Both the position numbers and the translations under genes were made by a program. Shown here piece by piece: positions 17,528 through 25,667 of a DNA stretch of 64,000 nt. Position 1 is the first letter of the stretch; each line of letters starts with the position of its first letter. The stretch is from NCBI GenBank assembly GCA_028279515.1, contig JANQNQ010000011.1:186001-250000 (forward strand), written 5' to 3'. The notes beneath the pieces were generated by a model. That model was not told where the DNA came from. It made no database searches and saw only the letters and a program-made list of their open reading frames with translations. The stretch is from Flavobacteriaceae bacterium (GTDB lineage Bacteria; Bacteroidota; Bacteroidia; Flavobacteriales; Flavobacteriaceae).

Positions 17528-19234
17528 ATGGAAAATAGAAGAATAGTTGTAATTGCAATTGCCGCCTTTATTTTAGGTGGATTGCTAATATGGTTTTTGA
17601 AACCTTCAGTTACATCTGAATCCATGGCCGACCATCAACATGCAGAGGCCGAGGTAGGACAAATGTGGACTTGCTCTATGCATCCACAGGTCATGCAACC
17701 TGAGCCAGGAGATTGTCCGCTTTGTGGGATGGACCTGATTCCGGCCGAAGCAGGAGCTGACGGATTAGCGCCAGACCAATTTAAAATGACAGAGAATGCC
17801 ATGGCATTGGCGAATATTCAGACTACGGTTGTGGGTTCTGGAAATCATGAACAAGGCCTAACACTATCGGGAAAGATCAAAGAAAACGAAGAAGCCAATA
17901 CAGTGCAAGCCAGTTATTTTGATGGCAGGGTAGAACGTCTAAACATCAATGCGATGGGAGATAACATTCGCAAAGGGCAGCTCTTGGCAACCATCTATTC
18001 ACCGCAATTGGTTGCTGCGCAACAAGAATTGTTGACAGCAGCTTCGCTAAAAGCATCGCAGCCCGCCTTATACAAGGCCGTAAAGAACAAACTTAAATTA
18101 CTGAAACTCACAGAAAGGCAAATCAAAGTCATTGAGTTTGCAGGAGAAGTACGGGAGAACTTTCCGGTGTATGCAACCGTATCAGGTACCGTTACGGAAA
18201 AATTGGTCGATCAAGGTGATTATATCAAACAAGGACAACCATTGTTCAAAGTGGCGAATCTGAATTCGGTATGGGCAGTTTTCGATGCCTACGAATCTCA
18301 AGTATCAAGTTTAAATGTTGGACAAAAGATCGAAGTGAAGACCAATGCCTTTCCGAATAAACCCTATCAAGCAACGATCTCGTTTATCGACCCAATGCTC
18401 AACAATAGTACCCGTACGGTGCAAGTTAGAGTAGTGCTAAACAATGCCAAAGGCGAGTTGAAGCCGGGTATGTTTGTTTCAGGAGTTATAAGTAGAAGTG
18501 CTTCAGCAACGAATGAAACGATCGTGATTCCTTCAAGCGCAGTGCTATGGACAGGCGAACGCTCTTTGGTATACGTGAAGGCTAGCAAGGACGAGCCTAT
18601 CTTTGAAATGCGCGAGGTAACCCTTGGAAACCGTGTTGGAGAAAACTATAGCATTGTGAGCGGACTTCAAAACGGAGAAGAGATCGTAACTAACGGAACC
18701 TTTACGGTTGATGCGGCGGCACAGCTTCAAGGCAAGCGCTCTATGATGAACAGGCATACTACAGCACCTTCCGATGAAAACTTGGGGTTAAGCGTTGAAA
18801 TCCAAAATGGGTTGAAAGAGGTCTTCGAGGATTATTTTAAACTAAAAGATGCGCTGGTGGGTTCAAAAGAAAAGGAGGCGAGTGATTTATTGGGAAAGGT
18901 ATTAACCAAACTAGAGATGCTTCCACTAACAAACTTGAACAACAAAGCAAAAGACTACCTGAAGATGAGCGTGCATTCGTTGAAACAAATGCGCCAATCA
19001 AATAATTTGGACCAGCAACGAGCACATTTTGTAAACCTTAATGAGGCCTTGGTTCCTTTGGTCAAAGGGATAGAAGAGGTCAGCAGTACTGTATACGTTC
19101 AACGATGCCCTATGGCGAACAACAATCAAGGCGCCATGTGGCTAAGCGACGAAAAAGAAGTACGCAATCCGTATTACGGGGACATGATGTTGACATGCGG
19201 AAGCGTGATTGATTCATTGCGTACTTCTCAATAG
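17528..19234 (+). CDS. CusB-type periplasmic adaptor with N-terminal metal-binding motif and C-terminal DUF3347
   Basis: This membrane fusion protein bridges CusA and the TolC channel. Of 568 aa, residues 1-25 are a membrane anchor/signal, about 46-72 a heavy-metal-binding motif ('WTCSMHPQVMQPEPGDCPLCGMDL'), and about 95-400 the adaptor barrel/lipoyl/hairpin core ('VSGTVTEKLVDQGDYIKQGQPLF', 'VIPSSAVLWTG'). About 415-568 is a DUF3347 domain ending 'RCPMANNNQGAMWLSDEKEVRNPYYGDMMLTCGS'-like. That last domain duplicates the free lipoprotein of this operon, so the adaptor may carry its own copper-capture module. It is the final operon gene and converges on the next gene with eight bases between stops. 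Confidence 0.92.
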   Translation: MENRRIVVIAIAAFILGGLLIWFLKPSVTSESMADHQHAEAEVGQMWTCSMHPQVMQPEPGDCPLCGMDLIPAEAGADGLAPDQFKMTENAMALANIQTTVVGSGNHEQGLTLSGKIKENEEANTVQASYFDGRVERLNINAMGDNIRKGQLLATIYSPQLVAAQQELLTAASLKASQPALYKAVKNKLKLLKLTERQIKVIEFAGEVRENFPVYATVSGTVTEKLVDQGDYIKQGQPLFKVANLNSVWAVFDAYESQVSSLNVGQKIEVKTNAFPNKPYQATISFIDPMLNNSTRTVQVRVVLNNAKGELKPGMFVSGVISRSASATNETIVIPSSAVLWTGERSLVYVKASKDEPIFEMREVTLGNRVGENYSIVSGLQNGEEIVTNGTFTVDAAAQLQGKRSMMNRHTTAPSDENLGLSVEIQNGLKEVFEDYFKLKDALVGSKEKEASDLLGKVLTKLEMLPLTNLNNKAKDYLKMSVHSLKQMRQSNNLDQQRAHFVNLNEALVPLVKGIEEVSSTVYVQRCPMANNNQGAMWLSDEKEVRNPYYGDMMLTCGSVIDSLRTSQ

Positions 19235-19242
19235 GCTTTTAT

Positions 19243-20322
19243 TTACTGTGCCAATAACTGAATGATCTTTACCGCCGTTTCTTTGGTCGAAGCAGGATTT
19301 TGTCCGGTAACCAAACGCTGATCGGCGACGATCTTAGCCTGCCATTTATCCGCTTTGCGAAATTTTCCGCCTCTTTCTCGAAGTTTGCTTTCGACCAAAA
19401 AGGGGAGAAGTTCTGCATTTCCTTCCTCGGCGTTTGTAAAAGAAGTTACCTCTTTTCCGGCAACGAGATATTTTCCGTTAGACAATTGCACATCTACAAA
19501 ACCAGCTGGACCATGGCATACACCTCCTACAATACCGTTGTGATCCTCATAGATAGCACGTGTAATTTCTTGGATGGCTTTGTTGTTTGGAATATCAAAC
19601 GCAGCAGCTGACCCTCCGCAATAGAAAATTGCGTCATATTCTTGTACGTTTACTTCGGAAGGGGTAAAGGTACGCTTGAGTTTTTGCTGCAATTTTTCGT
19701 CATAGAAATACGTATGTTGAAGTTCGTTTTGAAGATTGATGTATGAAACCGGAATAGCCCCGCCCTTCGGACTCACAAATTGTACTTCATATCCCGCGTT
19801 TTGAAATTCGTGATACGCGTCGACCAGTTCCCCAAAGTGAGTTCCGGTTCTTTTTTTGCTATCACCAAACGAATCTTCGTTCGAAACCACAAAGAGCACA
19901 CTGCCCTTGCGCTCGTAGGGTTCCCAGGTGTAGGATTTATGTATGACCTTCCAACGGCCGTCAAACTTCATGAGCAACATATAATCGGTATAGCGCCTTT
20001 TATAGTTGGGGATGTCAACTTCAACAATACCGACGGCGGCGTTCCCTCGAATGTGAATACCTGCGATGTGCGCCAATCGTCCTGTTTTTTTGTTGGGCGT
20101 GAAAACCTTTGCATAATTGCTAGACGCCCTTGATTTTAGACTGTCGTTTTGCGAGTAATAGAGATTAGCGTTTTTGTCGAAGGCTCTGACGATACGGTCG
20201 ATATACCCGTTAGAAGTTCCTTCGATATAGTCCATCAGTGTGGCCTTTACCAAAGCTTCATCTGATTGTGAATAGACGTTAAAACTGATGATAACTAAAA
20301 GAAATAAAATAATACGTTTCAT
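19243..20322 (-). CDS. secreted NTF2-like / DJ-1-PfpI fusion protein
   Basis: Signal peptide MKRIILFLLVIISFNVYSQ; residues about 20-137 are an NTF2-like (putative lumazine-binding/SnoaL-like) domain ('DYIEGTSNGYIDRIVRAFDKNANLYY'), and about 140-359 a DJ-1/PfpI class I glutamine-amidotransferase-like domain. The nucleophile elbow is visible as 'GGVCHGPAG' (Cys269, His270), with 'EDSFGDSKKRTGTHFGELVDAYHEF' typical of Hsp31-like members, which act as glyoxalase/deglycase or chaperones. Fusion with an NTF2 domain and export are less usual. It lies downstream of an AraC regulator on the same strand, with 104 bp and a near-palindrome between them. Activity is inferred. Confidence 0.82.
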   Translation of the reverse strand: MKRIILFLLVIISFNVYSQSDEALVKATLMDYIEGTSNGYIDRIVRAFDKNANLYYSQNDSLKSRASSNYAKVFTPNKKTGRLAHIAGIHIRGNAAVGIVEVDIPNYKRRYTDYMLLMKFDGRWKVIHKSYTWEPYERKGSVLFVVSNEDSFGDSKKRTGTHFGELVDAYHEFQNAGYEVQFVSPKGGAIPVSYINLQNELQHTYFYDEKLQQKLKRTFTPSEVNVQEYDAIFYCGGSAAAFDIPNNKAIQEITRAIYEDHNGIVGGVCHGPAGFVDVQLSNGKYLVAGKEVTSFTNAEEGNAELLPFLVESKLRERGGKFRKADKWQAKIVADQRLVTGQNPASTKETAVKIIQLLAQ

Positions 20323-20343
20323 GATTGATGTTTTGATTTATCT

Positions 20344-20415
20344 CAAAACTATGCAGGCATGATTTTTAAACGCTACAGATCTATAGAATTGCACTTCGGA
20401 TTTATAAATTCGAAG
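20344..20415 (-). promoter_or_regulatory. promoter-proximal region of the DJ-1 fusion gene: -7 element and 22-bp near-palindrome
   Basis: On the minus strand TAGTTTTG (20344-20351) matches TAnnTTTG. Upstream, 20394-20415 is a near-perfect palindrome (CTTCGG and CGAAG arms around TTTATAAA, one mismatched pair), a plausible operator, possibly for the adjacent AraC protein. No -33 TTG at the usual spacing is visible. Confidence 0.4.
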
Positions 20416-20426
20416 GAAAACGGATG

Positions 20427-21461
20427 CTATGTACGCTGCTTTCGAAACGTAGCCGGAGTAACCCCGTGTATCTTCTTGAAAGCTGTGTAGAAACTAGAGG
20501 TAGAATTGAATCCGCATTCGTAGGCCATGGCATCGATGGTAATTTCATTAGATGATAACAACAAAGTTTCAGCTTCCTGAATGCGATATTCGTTGAGGAA
20601 CTGTGAAAAGTTTTGTCCCAAGTTGTTGTTGATGAACTGTGATAGTTGATGTGGGGTGATATGAAGCATCTTAGCCAGTTGAGGCATCTTCAGGTTTGAA
20701 TCCTTATAGATTTTTTCTTCATTCATTAAGAGGGCAATATCAGTCGTGAGTTTTTGCTCAAGGTCACCATCAATAGGGTTTTTATTGGACTTGATTGCTT
20801 TAGAGTGCCTGTTTCGAGCTCGTGCACGAGCAAAGATCATAAGCCCCAGAATATAGAAGATAAAGGTAAATGACAAAGCCCCAACGATATATGAAGTATA
20901 CCTTGAAGTTAGATACGCAATGCAAATAATAAAGGTGCCGATATAAACGCTTAACAGCAATATAGCCTCATCGGTAAGTTTGTGTTTCTTTGAAAAAAGT
21001 TGCTTAAAAGTGTCTTTTAAATAGTAGCCGGCGATGATCTCATAAAACAACCAGATCCAATAGATGGAGCGAATCATGTATGCCCATATTTTACGGTGTT
21101 CATGATACGGTCTTTGAACGGCAACAATGACCACAATAATTACTGGTATTAGATGCAATACATCATACCATTTTATTCCCCTGTTTGGGCGCAAGGCGTT
21201 CAAAGTATACAATAAGAGCAAAGGACCAATGAGTGAGCAGGCCATTATACCAATGTGTATAAATGAATTAGCAAGGTCATCGTTAAAATGAAAGAATACA
21301 GATTTGCCAATTCGAACGCTTAACACCAATAGCAAAGCTCCGAGAAAGATACTGGCTTTTCGTTGTTTACGAGAAAAGAATAAGAAATATATGGCTAAAA
21401 TGGCGCCATTGAATGAGCCTAGCAGGCTTAAAAAGAAGAGTATTTCTTTGTTGAATTCCAT
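20427..21461 (-). CDS. AraC-family regulator with multi-pass membrane N-terminus
   Basis: The start at ATG 21461 (MEFNKEILFFLSLLGSFNGAIL) gives 344 aa and puts the first TM helix at the N-terminus; the open frame continues 40 codons upstream without a convincing leader. About seven TM helices fill residues 1-220. A C-terminal AraC double HTH follows: 'PQLAKMLHITPHQLSQFINNNLG', then 'ITIDAMAYECGFNSTSSFYTAFKKIHGVTPATFR'. Membrane-bound AraC proteins like this are common in Bacteroidota and probably sense a membrane or extracytoplasmic signal. The closest target candidate is the DJ-1 fusion gene just downstream. Confidence 0.88.
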   Translation of the reverse strand: MEFNKEILFFLSLLGSFNGAILAIYFLFFSRKQRKASIFLGALLLVLSVRIGKSVFFHFNDDLANSFIHIGIMACSLIGPLLLLYTLNALRPNRGIKWYDVLHLIPVIIVVIVAVQRPYHEHRKIWAYMIRSIYWIWLFYEIIAGYYLKDTFKQLFSKKHKLTDEAILLLSVYIGTFIICIAYLTSRYTSYIVGALSFTFIFYILGLMIFARARARNRHSKAIKSNKNPIDGDLEQKLTTDIALLMNEEKIYKDSNLKMPQLAKMLHITPHQLSQFINNNLGQNFSQFLNEYRIQEAETLLLSSNEITIDAMAYECGFNSTSSFYTAFKKIHGVTPATFRKQRT

Positions 21462-21666
21462 GGAGAGCGGTGGCTTAGTAGTCGCGGTTTTAAATTGCCG
21501 AATAAATATATTAAAAGTTGTTGGCTTTAGAGTTGTTGTGATTGATTTTACCATACAATGATATGCATTGGATAGAATCACGTGGTTTTAAAACCGCGCA
21601 AAATCACGCTATTATCAACGTTGGTTAACGAGTAATTTAGAAGAAACATTTTTAAATCAAACTATT

Positions 21667-21894
21667 ATGGCACTTTACATGACACAAAAAATGAGCTCGG
21701 GTGTACTTGCAGCAATAACGTATTATCGAAAACAAAGCAGTCCGCATGTAACGCATACCGAGTCTTCTAAGTTCACGACCGATGCTAAGAATGACTATGC
21801 AACTACCAATGGCATTCAGGTGAGTCAGGTGGAAGAAGGAACCTATCGTTCTGGGCAAGGAGTTCCCACGGGCGGCACCACAGAACAAATCTAG
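21667..21894 (+). CDS. small hypothetical protein (75 aa)
   Basis: I do not recognise this protein. It has 75 residues, no signal peptide and no TM segment. The N-terminal half starts 'MALYMTQKMSSGVLAAITYY', and the C-terminus is Gly/Thr/Gln-rich ('EEGTYRSGQGVPTGGTTEQI') and probably disordered. Support for a real gene is the isolated position, a clean ATG, and a strong terminator-like hairpin 56 bp after the stop (21950-21980). An antisense frame (21652-21888) is open too, but has no comparable signals. Confidence 0.5.
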   Translation: MALYMTQKMSSGVLAAITYYRKQSSPHVTHTESSKFTTDAKNDYATTNGIQVSQVEEGTYRSGQGVPTGGTTEQI

Positions 21895-21949
21895 TAAGGT
21901 TATTTAGACGTTGGCCAAGTACTAACGACCAACAATTAATAGCTACATT

Positions 21950-21980
21950 CAATAAATCGCTGATTTTCAGCGATTTATTG
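21950..21980 (+). terminator. strong hairpin terminator after the 75-aa gene
   Basis: A perfect 14-bp stem (CAATAAATCGCTGA / TCAGCGATTTATTG) with a TTT loop is followed by ATTTTGTATA. The T-tract is weak, but the stem is perfect. Confidence 0.7.
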
Positions 21981-22002
21981 ATTTTGTATATAATTTTGTA
22001 TA
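21981..22002 (+). promoter_or_regulatory. direct repeat ATTTTGTATA x2 upstream of first tail-fibre-like gene
   Basis: Two ATTTTGTATA boxes (21981-21990 and 21993-22002) are separated by TA. The paralogous gene at 30213 has almost the same arrangement at 30129-30150. TAATTTTG (21991-21998) also fits the -7 consensus. It is a probable promoter/operator. Confidence 0.5.
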
Positions 22003-22066
22003 TCCCTTTTTTTAGTTAGGAAAAGGTGTAGAGGATATTTTCGCTTCGAATTCAAATCTTATACTC

Positions 22067-25000
22067 ATGAAAAAAATTATCCTCTTCGCCATGGCTTTGC
22101 TATGTTATGGTCTTTCATTTTCACAGACATTTAATTATCAAGCTGTCGTTCGTGATGCCGCAGATGCCCCAGTAACCAATCAATCCGTATCAGTTTGGAT
22201 TGCTATACGTATCGGTAGTCCTACAGGAAGTATCGTTTATAATGAAGTACATAATGTAACTTCAAACAACCAAGGAGTGATTACGTTACCCATTGGCGGT
22301 GGTACGTCAGGAGCCAATTTTTTAGGAATTGACTGGACCCAACAAAATCAATGGCTCGAAATTCGAGTAGATGTAACAGGTGGAACCAATTATGTTGTAC
22401 TGGGGGCATACAAATTGCAGCATGTACCTTATGCATTGCATGCTTTAACGAGTGGCTCTTCTACAGATGCAGGCCCTTTTGACTATACAGGTGGAGTGAT
22501 CAGCAATGCGAATGGAAACATACAAACCGATGACTTTGTCTTCGGGTCTCCCCAATTAGATGGAAATGGACAGTTTAGTAATGCGTTGAATAACAGAATG
22601 TTCTTCGATAAAAGCAAAGCAGCTTTTCGTGCCGGTTATACTCCCCAAGATGAATGGGATGAAGCAAACGTAGGAGACTACTCTGTAGCCTTTGGAGAAG
22701 GAGGGATCGCTAGTGGACGCAACTCATTTTCTATGGGTAGTAATGCCAATGCCACGGGAATCGAAGGTGTTGCTTTTGGTACCAATGCGGGCGGTTTCGG
22801 TGATTATTCAAGAGGTTTTGGTGTAAATGCCAGAGCTTATGGTGAAAATGCAACGGCTATTGGTAGACAATTGAGTGCAAACTCAATGGCAGAAATTCAA
22901 CTTGGACAATACAGCAAGTTCGTTGCAGGTTCTGCAGATACTTGGGTACCCACCGATCGTTTATTTGTGATTGGTAATGGACAAGAAGATGCCAACCAAG
23001 CATTGAATAGTGATGCCCTGGTCATGCTGAAAAATGGTAACACCACCTTAAACGGAACCTTTACCATTGATGGAGACAATCAAGGTTCGGGAGCTTCATA
23101 TACACTGCCCGCACAAGACGGAACGCTGAACCAGATCATGCAAACCGATGGTTCAGGAAACGTAAGTTGGGTGACACCGGCTGCAGCTGCCATTCCGAAT
23201 GGTGGAAATAATGGAGAAGTACTTTCTACAGATGGCTCCGGAGTATTGTCTTGGGTAACCAACGATGATGCCGATGCCGATCCGACCAATGAGATCGAAC
23301 TACCAACACAGACAGGAGAAGACGGAAAGTTTTTAAGAACTGACGGAACAGCAGTAAGCTGGCAAGATGTACCGAATGAGCTTCCTACAGGAGGAACTAA
23401 CGGACAAGTGCTAACTACAGATGGTTCTGGAGTTTACAGCTGGGCAGACCAAACAGCAACGGCAGGTTTTACGACATCGGGGAATGTAACAAGCAACTCT
23501 CCAGGTGATACGGCTACAGATGATTTTGTCTTTGGTAGTACGCAGATTGATGACATTCCAGGTCTAGAAGATAATAACAGAATTGTTTTTGACAAGAGCA
23601 ACTCAGGGGCTTTTAGAGCGGGTAGTGCTTTTAACACAAACCGTTTCGACCAAGATCAAATGGGTACAGGTTCAGTGGCCTTTGGTGTAAATAATTTAGC
23701 ATCAGGAAGCTATGCTGCATCAACAGGTTTTTTTAATACCGCCTCAGGATATGCTTCTTATGCACATGGAGAAAGAAATATAGCATCTGCAAGTCATGCT
23801 GTAATTTCTGGTGCAGATAATACAGTGACAGGAAGTTTTGCCCGAGCACATGGTAGATATTTAACGTCAGAAAGTTTATACCAAACTACGTTTGGCGTCT
23901 ATAATACTGCAGAAGCCGGAAGTCCTTCCACATTTGTAGAAACAGACCGTTTATTCGTGATCGGAAATGGAACATCAGATATGGAAGGTATCAATAATTC
24001 AGATGCCCTTGTAATGCTGAAAAATGGTAATACCACCCTTAACGGGGAATTGACCATCGACGGAGACAATCAAGGATCAGGTGCTGCTTATACGCTTCCT
24101 GCGCAAGATGGTACAGCGAATCAAGTGATGACTACCGACGGAAGCGGTAACGTATCATGGGCAACCGTTTCAGGAGGAGGAGCTTCACTTCCTGCCGGAG
24201 GAAACAATGGCGATGTACTACAAACAGACGGTTCTGGAAATTACACATGGGTTTCTAATAATGACGGGGACTCAGATGATACGAATGAAATCGAATTGCC
24301 AACACAAACAGGACAATCAGGAAAAGTACTATCAACCGACGGAACCTCACCTTCATGGGTAGACACGCCAACCGAACTTCCAGCCGGAGGTACTAACGGA
24401 CAAATCTTAAGCACGGATGGTAGTGGAAACTATTCTTGGGTAAATGATGCGGGAGGAACAAGCCTTCCTGCTGGAGGAAATAATGGAGACAAGCTGACTA
24501 CCGATGGGTCAGGAGGTTATTCGTGGACGGCCGATGCTGTAGATGATGCAGATGCCGATCCCACAAACGAATTAGAACTACCTGCTCAGACAGGACAAGC
24601 TGGAAAAATACTATCAACTGACGGAAGTGCTGTTTCTTGGGTGGATGATGCAGTAAATGATGCGGATGCCGATCCAACCAATGAAATCGAATTGCCAGCG
24701 CAGGCGGGTCAATCTGGAAAAATCCTATCTACAAACGGAACAGCCGCTACTTGGGTGGATGATGCAGTGAACGATGCCGATGCAGATCCAACTAATGAGA
24801 TCGAACTACCAACACAGGCTGGGCAATCTGGAAAAGTACTATCCACAAACGGAACAGCCGCTACTTGGGTGGATGATGCCGTGAATGACGCCGACGCCGA
24901 TCCAACCAACGAGATCGAATTACCAGTCGGAGGGTCTAACGGACAAGTATTACAAACAGACGGTTCCGGTAACTATACATGGACCAACAAGGACACTGCT

Positions 25001-25339
25001 TTACCTGCAGTTACAGGACCTGCCTTTACAGCAAATTGGGAGAACTACAGTGTTGCTCATGGTACTGGTTTTGAGGATGGAAGATATTATATCGACCATG
25101 GTAGAGTGTACCTTGGTGGTTTGATTCGTAAGACTTCGGCCATCGCAACAGGAGATGTGATGCTAACGTTGCCGGTGGGATACAGACCTTTAAAACAGAG
25201 ACTCTTTACGGTAACTACCGAAGCAGGCATTGTTAGGGTCGATGTGGCCGCTAATGGAAATGTGATCTATAATGGAATAGCTCATAACGGTGTCCAAAAC
25301 TGGGTATCTCTTGACGGCATTTCATTTAGAATAGATTAA
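22067..25339 (+). CDS. large secreted tail-fibre-like protein with phage-type C-terminal tip
   Basis: 1,090 aa with signal peptide MKKIILFAMALLCYGLSFSQ. Residues about 20-125 are a conserved N-terminal domain ('TFNYQAVVRD'). Then come two copies of a YadA-head-like region with short left-handed-helix style repeats ('SVAFGEGGIASGRNSFSMGS', 'SVAFGVNNLASGS'), each ending in 'DRLFVIGNG' and 'NSDALVMLKNGNTTLNG'. A run of 'NGQVLTTDGSGVYSW' linkers follows, including four 114-bp units (24524-24979). The tip at 990-1090 ('LPVGYRPLKQRLFTV', 'NWVSLDGISFRID') looks like phage tail-fibre receptor-binding ends. No T9SS domain is present. It is probably a trimeric surface fibre. The paralogue at 30213 is half as long. 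Confidence 0.8.
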   Translation: MKKIILFAMALLCYGLSFSQTFNYQAVVRDAADAPVTNQSVSVWIAIRIGSPTGSIVYNEVHNVTSNNQGVITLPIGGGTSGANFLGIDWTQQNQWLEIRVDVTGGTNYVVLGAYKLQHVPYALHALTSGSSTDAGPFDYTGGVISNANGNIQTDDFVFGSPQLDGNGQFSNALNNRMFFDKSKAAFRAGYTPQDEWDEANVGDYSVAFGEGGIASGRNSFSMGSNANATGIEGVAFGTNAGGFGDYSRGFGVNARAYGENATAIGRQLSANSMAEIQLGQYSKFVAGSADTWVPTDRLFVIGNGQEDANQALNSDALVMLKNGNTTLNGTFTIDGDNQGSGASYTLPAQDGTLNQIMQTDGSGNVSWVTPAAAAIPNGGNNGEVLSTDGSGVLSWVTNDDADADPTNEIELPTQTGEDGKFLRTDGTAVSWQDVPNELPTGGTNGQVLTTDGSGVYSWADQTATAGFTTSGNVTSNSPGDTATDDFVFGSTQIDDIPGLEDNNRIVFDKSNSGAFRAGSAFNTNRFDQDQMGTGSVAFGVNNLASGSYAASTGFFNTASGYASYAHGERNIASASHAVISGADNTVTGSFARAHGRYLTSESLYQTTFGVYNTAEAGSPSTFVETDRLFVIGNGTSDMEGINNSDALVMLKNGNTTLNGELTIDGDNQGSGAAYTLPAQDGTANQVMTTDGSGNVSWATVSGGGASLPAGGNNGDVLQTDGSGNYTWVSNNDGDSDDTNEIELPTQTGQSGKVLSTDGTSPSWVDTPTELPAGGTNGQILSTDGSGNYSWVNDAGGTSLPAGGNNGDKLTTDGSGGYSWTADAVDDADADPTNELELPAQTGQAGKILSTDGSAVSWVDDAVNDADADPTNEIELPAQAGQSGKILSTNGTAATWVDDAVNDADADPTNEIELPTQAGQSGKVLSTNGTAATWVDDAVNDADADPTNEIELPVGGSNGQVLQTDGSGNYTWTNKDTALPAVTGPAFTANWENYSVAHGTGFEDGRYYIDHGRVYLGGLIRKTSAIATGDVMLTLPVGYRPLKQRLFTVTTEAGIVRVDVAANGNVIYNGIAHNGVQNWVSLDGISFRID
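24524..24979 (+). repeat. four tandem 114-bp (38-codon) repeats
   Basis: The units start at the Trp codons 24524, 24638, 24752 and 24866 and end at the Trp codon at 24980. Each encodes 'DADADPTNE.ELP' followed by a Gly-rich 'GKILST.G' or 'GQVLQTDG' segment. The middle units are nearly identical at the DNA level. The paralogue at 30213 has only one such unit. Confidence 0.85.
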
Positions 25340-25667
25340 CCTTTTAACCAAGGATGATGCTTCCTTCTTTTCGTAATCATCATTGGAAAGAAATAGTTGT
25401 ATTGATTGAAGGGTGAGATACAACATCAACTCTACGCCCTGATCTTCGGGTCGGGGCAGGAGTTCATTAAAATTGACGATATACGATTGTTGATATACGA
25501 TTGATGATCTACGACATAACTACGAAAACATATTCGTGGACTTGCCCGAATGGTATAGGCGGGTTAGTGGCGAATAAAAATGAAACAAAAGAAACCCTAA
25601 GATTTCTCCTTTGAGAACTAGGGGACAACCCAAAAACCTAACACCCAACACCCAAAACCTTCCTGCG
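25340..25667. repeat. intergenic region with hairpins between the tail-fibre and propeller genes
   Basis: No gene is supported here. Just after the stop lies an inverted repeat (GATGATG / CATCATTGG arms, about 25347-25386). At 25543-25563 is a REP-like palindrome starting TGCCCGAATGGTA, embedded in a 'TATTCGTGG...GTGGCGAATAAA' context; a counterpart sits before the second propeller-position gene (32033-32055). The last 50 bp contain 'ACACCCAACACCCAAAACC' words. Confidence 0.55.
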
